A stretch of 64,000 nt of DNA from Oscillospiraceae bacterium (GTDB taxonomy: Bacteria; Bacillota; Clostridia; Oscillospirales; CAG-272). This document shows positions 17,673 to 26,941 of this stretch, piece by piece. Within the stretch, counting starts at the first letter, position 1, and the number at the start of each line of letters is the position of its first letter. A model generated the notes under the pieces. That model saw only the letters and a list, made by a program, of their open reading frames with translations. It was not told the DNA's origin and ran no database searches. Location of the stretch: positions 1-64,000 of the forward strand of contig SVTF01000008.1 in NCBI GenBank assembly GCA_015063905.1, in the 5' to 3' direction. The translations under genes were made by a program, and so were the position numbers.

Positions 17673-17700
17673 AAAACCCGCTATGGTAAGCGGGTTTTTG
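17673..17700 (+). terminator. Rho-independent terminator after rplT
   Basis: aaaaacccgctatggtaagcgggttttt. Confidence 0.85.
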
Positions 17701-17921
17701 TCATAGATAGGCACATTTTAAAAATGAAGTTAGGCAACGTTTTGGTCATTGAAAACAGCAAAAAAACGCTTGAATTTTTCAATTTCTTACAAAAGAGTAA
17801 TTTTTTGGATATTATTTAATGAAGGAAAAAATTAAATTCGGGCAAAAACGGGTCAAAAATCATTGTCAATTCAAACAAAAAAACGCGGCTCAATTTGTGA
17901 AAAACAGAGAGGAAAAGGCTC

Positions 17922-18755
17922 ATGGAAGATACGGTGATAACCTCATCACAAAATCAATACGTTTCAATGGTCAGAGGACTGTCGGACCGTAAGAACCGAG
18001 AAAAGCACCGCATTTACCGCGTTGACGGCATAAAGCTATTGTGTGAGGCAATAGGTCGCGGAGCGGAGATAGACCTCGTGGTCTTTTGCGAGGGGCAAGA
18101 TTTGTTTGTTCGCTCAAAGGCAAAGGCGCTTTATGGCATAGATATTTACGGTAACGCGTTTCATGCTGTTACGGTTGCCAAAAGTATTTTTGACAGGCTT
18201 TCCGAGGAAAACGCGCCCGAGGGTGTTATATCAGTCATAAGGTATGACGGGCAAAGGCATAGGGAGCTTGAAGGTGCCGAAATCGACGTTGGCGGGCATG
18301 AGCGCATAATGATACTTGAAGCTGTTCGCGACCCACAAAACGTGGGAGCTATCATGAGGGCTGCAGCTGCCTTCTCGGTTGATAGGATAATAATGAGCCG
18401 TGACTGCGCGGATATTTACAATCCAAAAACGGTAAGAGCATCTATGGGTGCGCTGTTTTCTTTGAGAGTTGATCGCGTTGTGTCGGTGCGCGATGCCATT
18501 TTGTCGCTTGGCAAAAAAGGCAGACGCGTATTTGCCGCGGCACTTGACGAGGGTGCGCAAAGACTTGGCGAGCTTAATATACAAGACGGAGACTGTGTAG
18601 TGATCGGAAACGAAGGGCACGGACTCAGCGCCGAAACTATATCTGCTTGCGCTCTTAGCGTGTATATTCCTATGTCAGACGGAGTAGAGTCGCTTAATGC
18701 GGCGACTGCGGCGGCGGTAATAGCCTGGGAGTTTTTTGGGAAAAACACAAGGTGA
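17922..18755 (+). CDS. TrmH/SpoU-family RNA methyltransferase
   Basis: EAVRDPQNVGAIMRAAAAF, VVIGNEGHGLSAE, IPMSDGVESLNAATAAAVIAWEF. Confidence 0.9.
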   Translation: MEDTVITSSQNQYVSMVRGLSDRKNREKHRIYRVDGIKLLCEAIGRGAEIDLVVFCEGQDLFVRSKAKALYGIDIYGNAFHAVTVAKSIFDRLSEENAPEGVISVIRYDGQRHRELEGAEIDVGGHERIMILEAVRDPQNVGAIMRAAAAFSVDRIIMSRDCADIYNPKTVRASMGALFSLRVDRVVSVRDAILSLGKKGRRVFAAALDEGAQRLGELNIQDGDCVVIGNEGHGLSAETISACALSVYIPMSDGVESLNAATAAAVIAWEFFGKNTR

Positions 18756-18839
18756 TCCACGGTTGACGCGCGCAACATAGGCGAGTGACACATAATACAG
18801 ACACGTAGCGCATAACGCTTACTAAAAAGGGGAAAGAGA

Positions 18840-20240
18840 ATGAAAAGATATGCACAATGGATCTGGCTTGCGCAAAAATGCGGTGCCGGAAGCTCCGAAA
18901 TATCTAATCTTGTCGAGAAAATGGGCACTATCGATGCCATATACGAAGCAGGATTTGACGACTACTCTTATGCAGACGTAAGCGAGCGACTTTGCGAGGA
19001 TTTGTGTGACAAATCACTCGGCGAGGCAAATAAGATATTTAATTACTGTCAAGCTAACAGAATAGGTATACTTACGTATGACGATCCTAAATATCCCGAA
19101 AGCCTGCGAAGTATAAGCAATGCTCCCGCAGTCCTATATTATTGCGGTAGGCTCCCGAATTTTAACAGTGACCTGTTTATTTCGGTGGTTGGAACGAGGA
19201 GCATGAGTGAATACGGCATGAGGGCGGCGTATAAAATAGCCTATGAGGTGGCATCTGCAGGCGCTGTCGTAGTCAGCGGTATGGCTCTCGGCGTAGACGG
19301 AGTGGCGTCCGCGGCGGCTATCGCTGCCGGCGGCAGAACAGTTGCGGTGCTTGGAAGCGGTATTGACAGGGTTTATCCAAAGGAGCATACGTTGCTGATG
19401 GATATGATCAGGCAAAACGGCGTAGTGATTACAGAACACGCTCCTAATACTTCGCCTCTGAAATATAATTTCCCAATCAGAAACAGAATAATCAGCGGAA
19501 TTTCGCGCGGAGCCGTGATAGTTGACGCGCATATGGGCAGCGGGGCTATGATAACCGCGAAAAGCGCGATAATACAGGGCAAGGATATTTACGCGGTGCC
19601 ATCCAATATCGATTCGCAGAATTCATCGGGCACCAATAGCTTGATTCGCGATGGAGCGCAGGCTGTGCTTTGCGGAAACGACGTAATAAAGAATTACAGC
19701 TTGGAATATCAAACCAGGCTGAATTTAAAGAGATTGATCGAGAGTGAACAGCGTTCCGATCTCGACATCGACGTTCTTGTGAAAATGGGAGTTTCATCGA
19801 AGGGTGAATGCCAAAGTCTTTTGAATAATAAGATTTTGGCACGTCACAAAAGCGCCGCGCCAAAGGCAGAAGCGCCGTTGCGTGAAAGTGATCGCCCATG
19901 CGGGATAACGTCAAGCTCGGAAGCTCACAAGGCGGCAGAGGACAAGGTAAAGGACAAAGCAAATGACAAACGCGTCAGTCCCGGCAGTACCTACGAGCAG
20001 GCACTGAGCGAGGTGAAGGATGAGCGTAAGCTTTCGGGCGACGATAGCCTGGAGGCGCTTAAGTCGCTCAGCGAAAAGCAACGCAAGGTTTTTGAGGAGA
20101 TGCCGCTTGACTTGCCTGTTACTGTGGACTATTTGACAAAAACAGGCTTGAGATTGGGTGATGTCATATCGGCATTGACCGTTCTTGAAGTCAAGGGACT
20201 TGTATCATCGCTTCCCGGGGCGTTGTACATCAGAAAATAA
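18840..20240 (+). CDS. dprA: DNA-processing protein DprA/Smf
   Basis: GTRSMSEYGMRAAYKIA, GMALGVDGVASAAAIAAGGRTVAVLGSGIDRVYPKEH, FPIRNRIISGIS; low-complexity linker and C-terminal winged helix. Confidence 0.9.
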   Translation: MKRYAQWIWLAQKCGAGSSEISNLVEKMGTIDAIYEAGFDDYSYADVSERLCEDLCDKSLGEANKIFNYCQANRIGILTYDDPKYPESLRSISNAPAVLYYCGRLPNFNSDLFISVVGTRSMSEYGMRAAYKIAYEVASAGAVVVSGMALGVDGVASAAAIAAGGRTVAVLGSGIDRVYPKEHTLLMDMIRQNGVVITEHAPNTSPLKYNFPIRNRIISGISRGAVIVDAHMGSGAMITAKSAIIQGKDIYAVPSNIDSQNSSGTNSLIRDGAQAVLCGNDVIKNYSLEYQTRLNLKRLIESEQRSDLDIDVLVKMGVSSKGECQSLLNNKILARHKSAAPKAEAPLRESDRPCGITSSSEAHKAAEDKVKDKANDKRVSPGSTYEQALSEVKDERKLSGDDSLEALKSLSEKQRKVFEEMPLDLPVTVDYLTKTGLRLGDVISALTVLEVKGLVSSLPGALYIRK

Positions 20241-20297
20241 GTTGGAAAATAATAGATCGGCGTATCGCCGACAATCTTGAAAGGATATATATACCCA

Positions 20298-22604
20298 ATG
20301 GCAAATCTCGTAATAATGGAGTCGCCTTCCAAGGCGAATACAGTCAAGAGCTATCTTGGCTCAAACTATAAGGTTATAGCAACGGTGGGACATCTTCGCG
20401 ACCTTCCGAAATCCACGCTTGGAGTCGATATTGAAAACAATTTCGAGGCTCATTACATCAACATAAGAGGAAAGGGCGACATAATCAAGGACATAAAGAA
20501 AGAGGCGAAGAACGCAAATAAGATATTCCTCGCAACCGACCCTGACCGAGAGGGAGAAGCAATATCGTGGCATCTTGCCAACGTGCTTGGTATACCCGTT
20601 GAAAAAACTATGAGAGTGACCTTTAATGAGATCACAAAGAGCGTAGTCAAGAGCGCGATAAAGAATCCCCGTAACATAGATATGAATCTTGTTGACGCGC
20701 AGCAGGCGAGAAGAATACTTGACCGCATCGTTGGCTACAAGATCTCTCCGCTGCTTTGGAAGTCTGTAAAGAGCGGACTTTCTGCGGGACGAGTTCAATC
20801 GGTTGCTACAAGGATACTCGTTGAGCGCGAGGAGGAGATAAAGAGCTTTGTGCCCGAGGAGTTTTGGAACATTGACGTGTCACTCGTTTCATCGGACGGA
20901 AAGCCTTTCGTTGTGCATTTCTTTGGCGATAAGAAGGGTAGGATAGACATTTGCTCGGAGAGCGAGGCTATGAAGATAGTTGACGCGGTTAGCGGAGCGC
21001 AGTTCCGTGTTACCGACGTCAAGCGCTCCACGCGCCACAAGCTTCCCGCTCCCCCGTTTACCACCTCTACGCTTCAGCAGGAGGCGTACCGCAAGCTCGG
21101 ATTCCAGTCCCAGAAGATAATGAAGGTGGCACAGGAGCTTTACGAAGGAATTAACGTTGGAAGCGAGAACGGCGGCATGCAGGGTCTTATTACCTACATG
21201 CGTACCGATTCACTCCGTGTCTCTGCCGAGGCGCAGGAGGCAGCAAGAGTATATATTGCTGAAAAATACGGAGAGAAATACAATACAGAGGAGCCTCGCG
21301 TATTTAAGTCCAAGTCGGGAATTCAAGACGCGCACGAGGCAATAAGACCGTCTAACGTGGCACTTGATCCCCAGAGAATAAAGCAGTATCTCACGGGCGA
21401 CCAGTTCAAGCTTTATAAGCTTATTTGGTCGAGATTTGTGGCAAGCCAGATGGAGTCTGCGGAGCTGTCCACTCTTACGGTTGACGTGGAGGCAGCGGGA
21501 TACGTGTTCCGCACGGGTGGATACACGGTCACCTTCCAGGGATATATGACGGTTTACGAGGAGAGCGTTGACGAGAGCGCCAAGGGAGCGCACCGCGCGG
21601 ACCCCGAGGAGCAAAAGAACGTAAAGATACCCGAGCTCTGCGTTGGAGATGAGCCTACGTTTGACGGTATCGATCCCACAAAGCACTTTACGGAGCCGCC
21701 CCCAAGATATAACGAGGCATCCTTGGTAAAATTCCTGGAGGAAAAGGGAATAGGACGCCCAAGTACCTATGCCCCTATAATTACGACGATAATTACGCGC
21801 AACTACGTAAAGCGCGATAAGAAAATGCTTGTTCCCACACCTCTCGGCGAGATAACCACAAAGCTTATGTGCGAGAACTTTGAGCAGATAGTGGATTATG
21901 AGTTTACCGCCGATATGGAGGATAAGCTTGACGCGATAGAGAATAATGAGCAGACGCTCGGCGGCGTGCTTGAGGAATTCTGGAAGGACTTTTCAAAGCA
22001 GCTTGACGTGGCAACGGATAAGCTTGGCAGCGTTAATATTGAGGTGCCTGTTGAGGAGACCGACATTATTTGCGACAAGTGCGGAAGCCGCATGATAGTC
22101 AAGAACGGAAAATTCGGAAAATTTGCCGCATGTCCCAATTTCCCCAAATGCCGCAATACAAAGCCTCTTGACGCAAAGGCAGATAATGCCGAGGCGGAGG
22201 AAAAGGTTGAGGAAAAGAAGGAAGAGAAAAAGCTTATCGTCGCAGAGGACATGAAGTGTGAAAAGTGCGGAGGCGACATGGTGCTTCGTAACGGCAAGTT
22301 CGGAAGCTTTTATGCCTGCGCAAACTATCCTGCCTGCAAATATACAAAGCAGAGAATAAAAGAGGTTGGAGTGCCTTGTCCCAAGTGCGGCTCCAAGATA
22401 GTTGTGAGATATAGCAAGAGTAAGACGGTGTTCTACGGCTGCGAAAGATATCCCGAGTGTGATTTTTCGTCGTGGGATATGCCTGTTGCCGAAAAGTGTC
22501 CTGATTGCGGCAAGAACCTCTACGTAAAGAAGGGCAAGCAGCTACTTGTATGTCACGACGAGGCATGCGGTTTTTCCAAGCCCTACTTTGAGCAAGAAAA
22601 ATAA
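20298..22604 (+). CDS. topA: DNA topoisomerase I with multiple C-terminal zinc ribbons
   Basis: MANLVIMESPSKANTVKSYLG, ATDPDREGEAISWH, TYMRTDSLRVS; CxxC modules at C-terminus. Confidence 0.95.
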   Translation: MANLVIMESPSKANTVKSYLGSNYKVIATVGHLRDLPKSTLGVDIENNFEAHYINIRGKGDIIKDIKKEAKNANKIFLATDPDREGEAISWHLANVLGIPVEKTMRVTFNEITKSVVKSAIKNPRNIDMNLVDAQQARRILDRIVGYKISPLLWKSVKSGLSAGRVQSVATRILVEREEEIKSFVPEEFWNIDVSLVSSDGKPFVVHFFGDKKGRIDICSESEAMKIVDAVSGAQFRVTDVKRSTRHKLPAPPFTTSTLQQEAYRKLGFQSQKIMKVAQELYEGINVGSENGGMQGLITYMRTDSLRVSAEAQEAARVYIAEKYGEKYNTEEPRVFKSKSGIQDAHEAIRPSNVALDPQRIKQYLTGDQFKLYKLIWSRFVASQMESAELSTLTVDVEAAGYVFRTGGYTVTFQGYMTVYEESVDESAKGAHRADPEEQKNVKIPELCVGDEPTFDGIDPTKHFTEPPPRYNEASLVKFLEEKGIGRPSTYAPIITTIITRNYVKRDKKMLVPTPLGEITTKLMCENFEQIVDYEFTADMEDKLDAIENNEQTLGGVLEEFWKDFSKQLDVATDKLGSVNIEVPVEETDIICDKCGSRMIVKNGKFGKFAACPNFPKCRNTKPLDAKADNAEAEEKVEEKKEEKKLIVAEDMKCEKCGGDMVLRNGKFGSFYACANYPACKYTKQRIKEVGVPCPKCGSKIVVRYSKSKTVFYGCERYPECDFSSWDMPVAEKCPDCGKNLYVKKGKQLLVCHDEACGFSKPYFEQEK

Positions 22605-23987
22605 GTGAATATGGCGTATAAGGATTATATAAACGTTTACGGAGCAGGTCTTGCGGGATGCGAGGCGGCGTGGCAGATAGCCAAAAGGGGCATCAAGGTA
22701 AGACTTTATGAGATGAAGCCGCACAAGTTTTCACCGGCGCATCACAGTGAGGGATTTGCTGAGCTTGTTTGCTCCAACTCGTTGCGCTCGGATAGAGTGA
22801 CCAATGCGGTGGGTCTTCTGAAGGAGGAGCTTTACCGCATGGATTCGCTCATTATGGAGGCGGCGTACGCCACCAGAGTTCCCGCGGGTTCCGCGCTTGC
22901 GGTTGACAGAGAGCTGTTCTCGGCTTACGTAACCGAAAAGATAAGAGAACACGAAAATATCGAGGTCATAGAGCGCGAGGTGGATAGCGTTGAGGATGGG
23001 ACTGTGACGGTCATCGCCACGGGACCTCTTACAAGTCAGCCTATGGCTGAGTATATTGAAAAGACGCTTGGATGCGAAGGATTACATTTCTTTGACGCGG
23101 CTGCCCCCATCGTTAGCGCGGACAGTCTTGATATGGGTATAGTGTATGCGGCGTCGAGATACGATAAGGGCGACGCGGACTATCTCAATTGCCCTATGAC
23201 GCGAGAGCAGTACGATGCCTTTTATACAGAGCTTATAGCTGCGAGAGAGGCAGAGCTTCATGATTTTGACCGCGATATGCAAAAGGAGCTTAAAGTGTTT
23301 GAGGGATGCATGCCCGTTGAGGTCATGGCAAAGAGAGGTTACGACACCCTGCGTTACGGACCCTTGAAGCCCGTAGGACTTGTGGATAAGCGAACAGGTG
23401 AGGAGGCACACGCCGTTGTTCAGCTGCGCCGCGAAAACGCGGAGGGAACGATGTACAATCTCGTCGGATTCCAGACGCATCTTGCTTTTCCCGAGCAAAA
23501 GAGAGTCTTTTCCATGATCCCGGGACTTGAAAACGCGGAATTTCTGCGATACGGAATAATGCACAGAAACACGTACATCGATTCTTCAAAATATCTTTCG
23601 GCGGATTATTCGATGAAGACTAACGAGAGCATTTTCTTTGCGGGACAGATGACAGGCGTGGAGGGATATATCGAGTCGTGCGGCTCCGGCTTTGTCGCGG
23701 GAGTAAACGCTGCCGCAAGATTGCGCGGCGACGACGGAGTGATATTCCCAAGAACGACAATGATAGGCGCAATGGCACATTATATCAGCACGGGAAATAT
23801 GAGCGGCGCTTTTGTTCCTATGAATGCCAATTTCGGCATTGTCGAGCCGCTTACCTATAGAGTAAAGGGTGGCAAGGTGGCAAAATATGAGGTCATTGCC
23901 AAAAGGGCGCTTGACGTACTCCCCGAATATGCGGATAAGATAGGTGTAAGCATTGCCAGAATTACAGAAACAGAGGAAAAGCTATGA
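22605..23987 (+). CDS. trmFO: Methylenetetrahydrofolate-tRNA (uracil-5-)-methyltransferase
   Basis: INVYGAGLAGCEAAWQIAKRGIKVRLYEMKP, LVCSNSLRSD, FFAGQMTGVEGYIES; GTG start 22605 or ATG 22611. Confidence 0.93.
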   Translation: MNMAYKDYINVYGAGLAGCEAAWQIAKRGIKVRLYEMKPHKFSPAHHSEGFAELVCSNSLRSDRVTNAVGLLKEELYRMDSLIMEAAYATRVPAGSALAVDRELFSAYVTEKIREHENIEVIEREVDSVEDGTVTVIATGPLTSQPMAEYIEKTLGCEGLHFFDAAAPIVSADSLDMGIVYAASRYDKGDADYLNCPMTREQYDAFYTELIAAREAELHDFDRDMQKELKVFEGCMPVEVMAKRGYDTLRYGPLKPVGLVDKRTGEEAHAVVQLRRENAEGTMYNLVGFQTHLAFPEQKRVFSMIPGLENAEFLRYGIMHRNTYIDSSKYLSADYSMKTNESIFFAGQMTGVEGYIESCGSGFVAGVNAAARLRGDDGVIFPRTTMIGAMAHYISTGNMSGAFVPMNANFGIVEPLTYRVKGGKVAKYEVIAKRALDVLPEYADKIGVSIARITETEEKL

Positions 23988-25012
23988 GAATAATAGTTGA
24001 CGTAATGAGTGGAGATAACGCCCCCTTTGAAACTCTTTTGGGAGTGTGCGAGGCGGCGGCTTGCGATTACGCGCGCGACGTTGATTTTACGCTTGTGGGC
24101 GATGAGAATGTAATCAAGAAGCTTGCCTGCGAGAACAAGTGGGACATTTCTAAATTTGACGTAAGACATACGGACATGGTGCTTGATATGCACGACGAGC
24201 CTATGTCTGTCATGAAGGAAAAAAACGATTCCTCGCTTGCGCTCGGATTGCGTATGCTTGCGCGGGGAGAGGGCGACGCCTTTGTCAGCTGTGGCAATAC
24301 GGGAGCGCTGTTTTGCGGCTCTACTCTTATAGTTAAGCGAGTAAAGGGAATACAGCGTGCCGCTATCGGCGCGATATTGCCTCTCTCAAAGCCTTTTATA
24401 CTTATGGACTCCGGCGCCAGTGTTAAGGTCAACGAGGACTATATACATCAGTTTGCCATTATGGGAAGCGCCTATATGCGCTCCATATACGGTATCGAGA
24501 GTCCGCGCGTTGCGCTTGTTAATAACGGCGCGGAGGAAACAAAGGGCGGCGAGCTGCAGCTTGCGGCTTACGGAAAGCTCAAGGAGAGCGAGCTTATAAA
24601 CTTTATCGGAAACGTGGAGGGCAATCAGCTTGCGTTTGCGGGCTGCGACGTGGCTTTGACAGACGGCTTTGTAGGCAACATTGTGCTCAAGTCTATAGAG
24701 GGTATGGGCAAGCTTATGTCCGCGGAGCTCAAGGCGATGTTCAAGAGCGGACTTTCAGGCGCGATAGCGTATTTGCTGCTCAAAAAGCAGTTGAAGAATT
24801 TCAAGACGAAATTTGACTCCGCAGAGCATGGCGGCGCGCCCATTTTGGGAATATCAAAGACTGTTATCAAGGCACATGGCTCGTCCAAGGCAAAGGCGTT
24901 CAGAAACGCTATAAGACAAGCTATTGCGTGCGAGAGAGAGGGCGTTGTGTCCATAATAGAGCAAGAGGCACAAAAGCTTTCGGAAAAGAAAAAACGAGAA
25001 AAGCAGGCTTGA
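23984..25012 (+). CDS. plsX: Phosphate acyltransferase PlsX
   Basis: IIVDVMSGDNAP, FVSCGNTGALF, LVNNGAEETKG, DGFVGNIVLKS; overlaps trmFO by 4 nt. Confidence 0.94.
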   Translation: MRIIVDVMSGDNAPFETLLGVCEAAACDYARDVDFTLVGDENVIKKLACENKWDISKFDVRHTDMVLDMHDEPMSVMKEKNDSSLALGLRMLARGEGDAFVSCGNTGALFCGSTLIVKRVKGIQRAAIGAILPLSKPFILMDSGASVKVNEDYIHQFAIMGSAYMRSIYGIESPRVALVNNGAEETKGGELQLAAYGKLKESELINFIGNVEGNQLAFAGCDVALTDGFVGNIVLKSIEGMGKLMSAELKAMFKSGLSGAIAYLLLKKQLKNFKTKFDSAEHGGAPILGISKTVIKAHGSSKAKAFRNAIRQAIACEREGVVSIIEQEAQKLSEKKKREKQA

Positions 25013-25163
25013 TTGCGGATGTGCGTGTTGCTTTTCATAAAACACGATCGATAGCCTGCGTCAGAGAGTTTTAAATAGTATTTGAATCCAAACAAAACCA
25101 TAGAGAGTTATTGGAGTTTAACCGTATTTAATCAATAAATCATCCGAAAGGAGGAAATCACAA

Positions 25164-25886
25164 ATGATTGAAAATAAAGCTGATATCGCTGCTCTCGAGC
25201 AAAAGATAGGGTATAAATTCAAAAACCGTGAGCTTTTGACACGAGCGCTGACACACTCGTCCTATTCAAATGAATCGGGGCTTAAGAATCATCATATGTT
25301 TTGCAACGAGCGACTTGAGTTTCTCGGCGACAGTGTGTTATCAATAATCAGCAGCCGATATCTTTATACAAAGTTTGCAGATTGCCCTGAGGGTGAGCTT
25401 ACAAGAATGAGGTCCGAGGTAGTGTGCGAAAGGGCGCTATCGGGTTATTCGGAATCTATCGGACTTGGCGAGTATCTTTTGCTTGGAGTGGGTGAGGAGA
25501 AAAACCACGGACGTGAAAGAAAGTCTATTTTAGCAGATGCCTTTGAGGCGCTCTTGGCGGCAATGTATCTCGACGCGGGCGAGGACGGCATGAAAACGGT
25601 AGAGTGTTTTCTGCTCCCGTTCATAATTCGTGAAATAGAGAGCATTGGAGCAAAACGCGGCTTTAACGGAGATGCCAAAACACTGCTGCAGCAGTTCGTT
25701 CAGCAGGCAGAGGGTGACTTTCTTGAATACGTCGTGGTCGGTGAGAGTGGACCCGATCATCAAAAAACCTTTTGGGTTGAGGCAAGACTTAATTCCAACG
25801 TAATAGGCAGAGGAAAAGGTCGCTCCAAGCGAGAGGCAGAGCAAAACGCGGCGCGCGAGGCGCTGGCGCTATTTTCGGTTGAATGA
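25164..25886 (+). CDS. rnc: Ribonuclease III
   Basis: NERLEFLGDSVLSIISSRYLY, LADAFEALLAAMYLDAG, dsRBD at C-terminus. Confidence 0.95.
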   Translation: MIENKADIAALEQKIGYKFKNRELLTRALTHSSYSNESGLKNHHMFCNERLEFLGDSVLSIISSRYLYTKFADCPEGELTRMRSEVVCERALSGYSESIGLGEYLLLGVGEEKNHGRERKSILADAFEALLAAMYLDAGEDGMKTVECFLLPFIIREIESIGAKRGFNGDAKTLLQQFVQQAEGDFLEYVVVGESGPDHQKTFWVEARLNSNVIGRGKGRSKREAEQNAAREALALFSVE

Positions 25887-26926
25887 GCATGAAAACGGTG
25901 CATAAAAATATTCCCATTTTCATCCCGCACCTTGGTTGTCCCAATATGTGCGTCTTTTGTAATCAACGCTCTATATCGGGCAAGCAGAGCTTTTCGCGAC
26001 AAAGCGTTAAGCATGAGATAGACGCGGCGTTATCTACCATAGACAAGACCGCAGAGGTCGAGATAGCTTATTTTGGAGGCAGCTTTACGGGAATCGAGCG
26101 CGAGCTTATGATATATCTTCTGGAGCTTGCCAAGGGCTACGTAGACGACATCAGATCTGACCGCGCGCGTGTCGTGGGGATAAGGCTTTCAACACGACCC
26201 GATTATATTGACGGGGAAATAATGGATATTTTGTCCCGCTATCCAATAAGAACGGTAGAGCTGGGACTTCAGAGCATGGATGACGGAGTTCTTGAACGCT
26301 CAAACAGAGGGCACACGGCATTGGACGCGGAGAGGGCTTGCAGACTTATAAAGGAGCAAGGGTATTCGCTTATCGGTCAGATGATGATAGGGCTGCCGGG
26401 CGGAACACTGCAAAACGAGCTTGAAACTGCAAAAAAAATTTGCGATATGGGCGCAGACGGCGCCAGAATCTACCCAACGGTCACCTTTTTTGACACCGAG
26501 CTTGCTTGTATGGCGCAGAGAGGCGAGTACAGCATGCTATCCAACGAAGAGGCGGTCAGTCGCGCAAAGGAGGTATATAAGCTCTTTTGCTCGCGGAACG
26601 TCGAGTGCATAAGGATAGGACTTTGCGCGTCGGACAATCTCGGCGACTTGAATAAGGTCATGGGCGGCGCTAATCACCCCGCTCTGGGCGAGCTTGTCAT
26701 AGGAGAAGCTTATTTTGACTCCATGTGCCTGGAGATAGAGCGCATTGGTAGAGAGCGTGTCAATGGAAAAACGGTGTGCTTTGGCGTGCCGCAGGGTGAC
26801 GTATCAAAGGCGATAGGACAGAGGGGCATCAACCGTGCCCGTCTGCGCGAAAGATACGGAATAAAAGAAGTAAAAGTTAAAGAATCAAACAATAAAAATC
26901 TGACTCTGACAGTGTTGGAGCATTAA
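25883..26926 (+). CDS. Radical SAM protein, Elp3/YhcC-like
   Basis: FIPHLGCPNMCVFCNQRSISG (CxxxCxxC), YFGGSFTGIE, STRPDYI, ELGLQSM. Confidence 0.85.
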   Translation: MSMKTVHKNIPIFIPHLGCPNMCVFCNQRSISGKQSFSRQSVKHEIDAALSTIDKTAEVEIAYFGGSFTGIERELMIYLLELAKGYVDDIRSDRARVVGIRLSTRPDYIDGEIMDILSRYPIRTVELGLQSMDDGVLERSNRGHTALDAERACRLIKEQGYSLIGQMMIGLPGGTLQNELETAKKICDMGADGARIYPTVTFFDTELACMAQRGEYSMLSNEEAVSRAKEVYKLFCSRNVECIRIGLCASDNLGDLNKVMGGANHPALGELVIGEAYFDSMCLEIERIGRERVNGKTVCFGVPQGDVSKAIGQRGINRARLRERYGIKEVKVKESNNKNLTLTVLEH

Positions 26927-26941
26927 ACGGAGGTACAAAAG

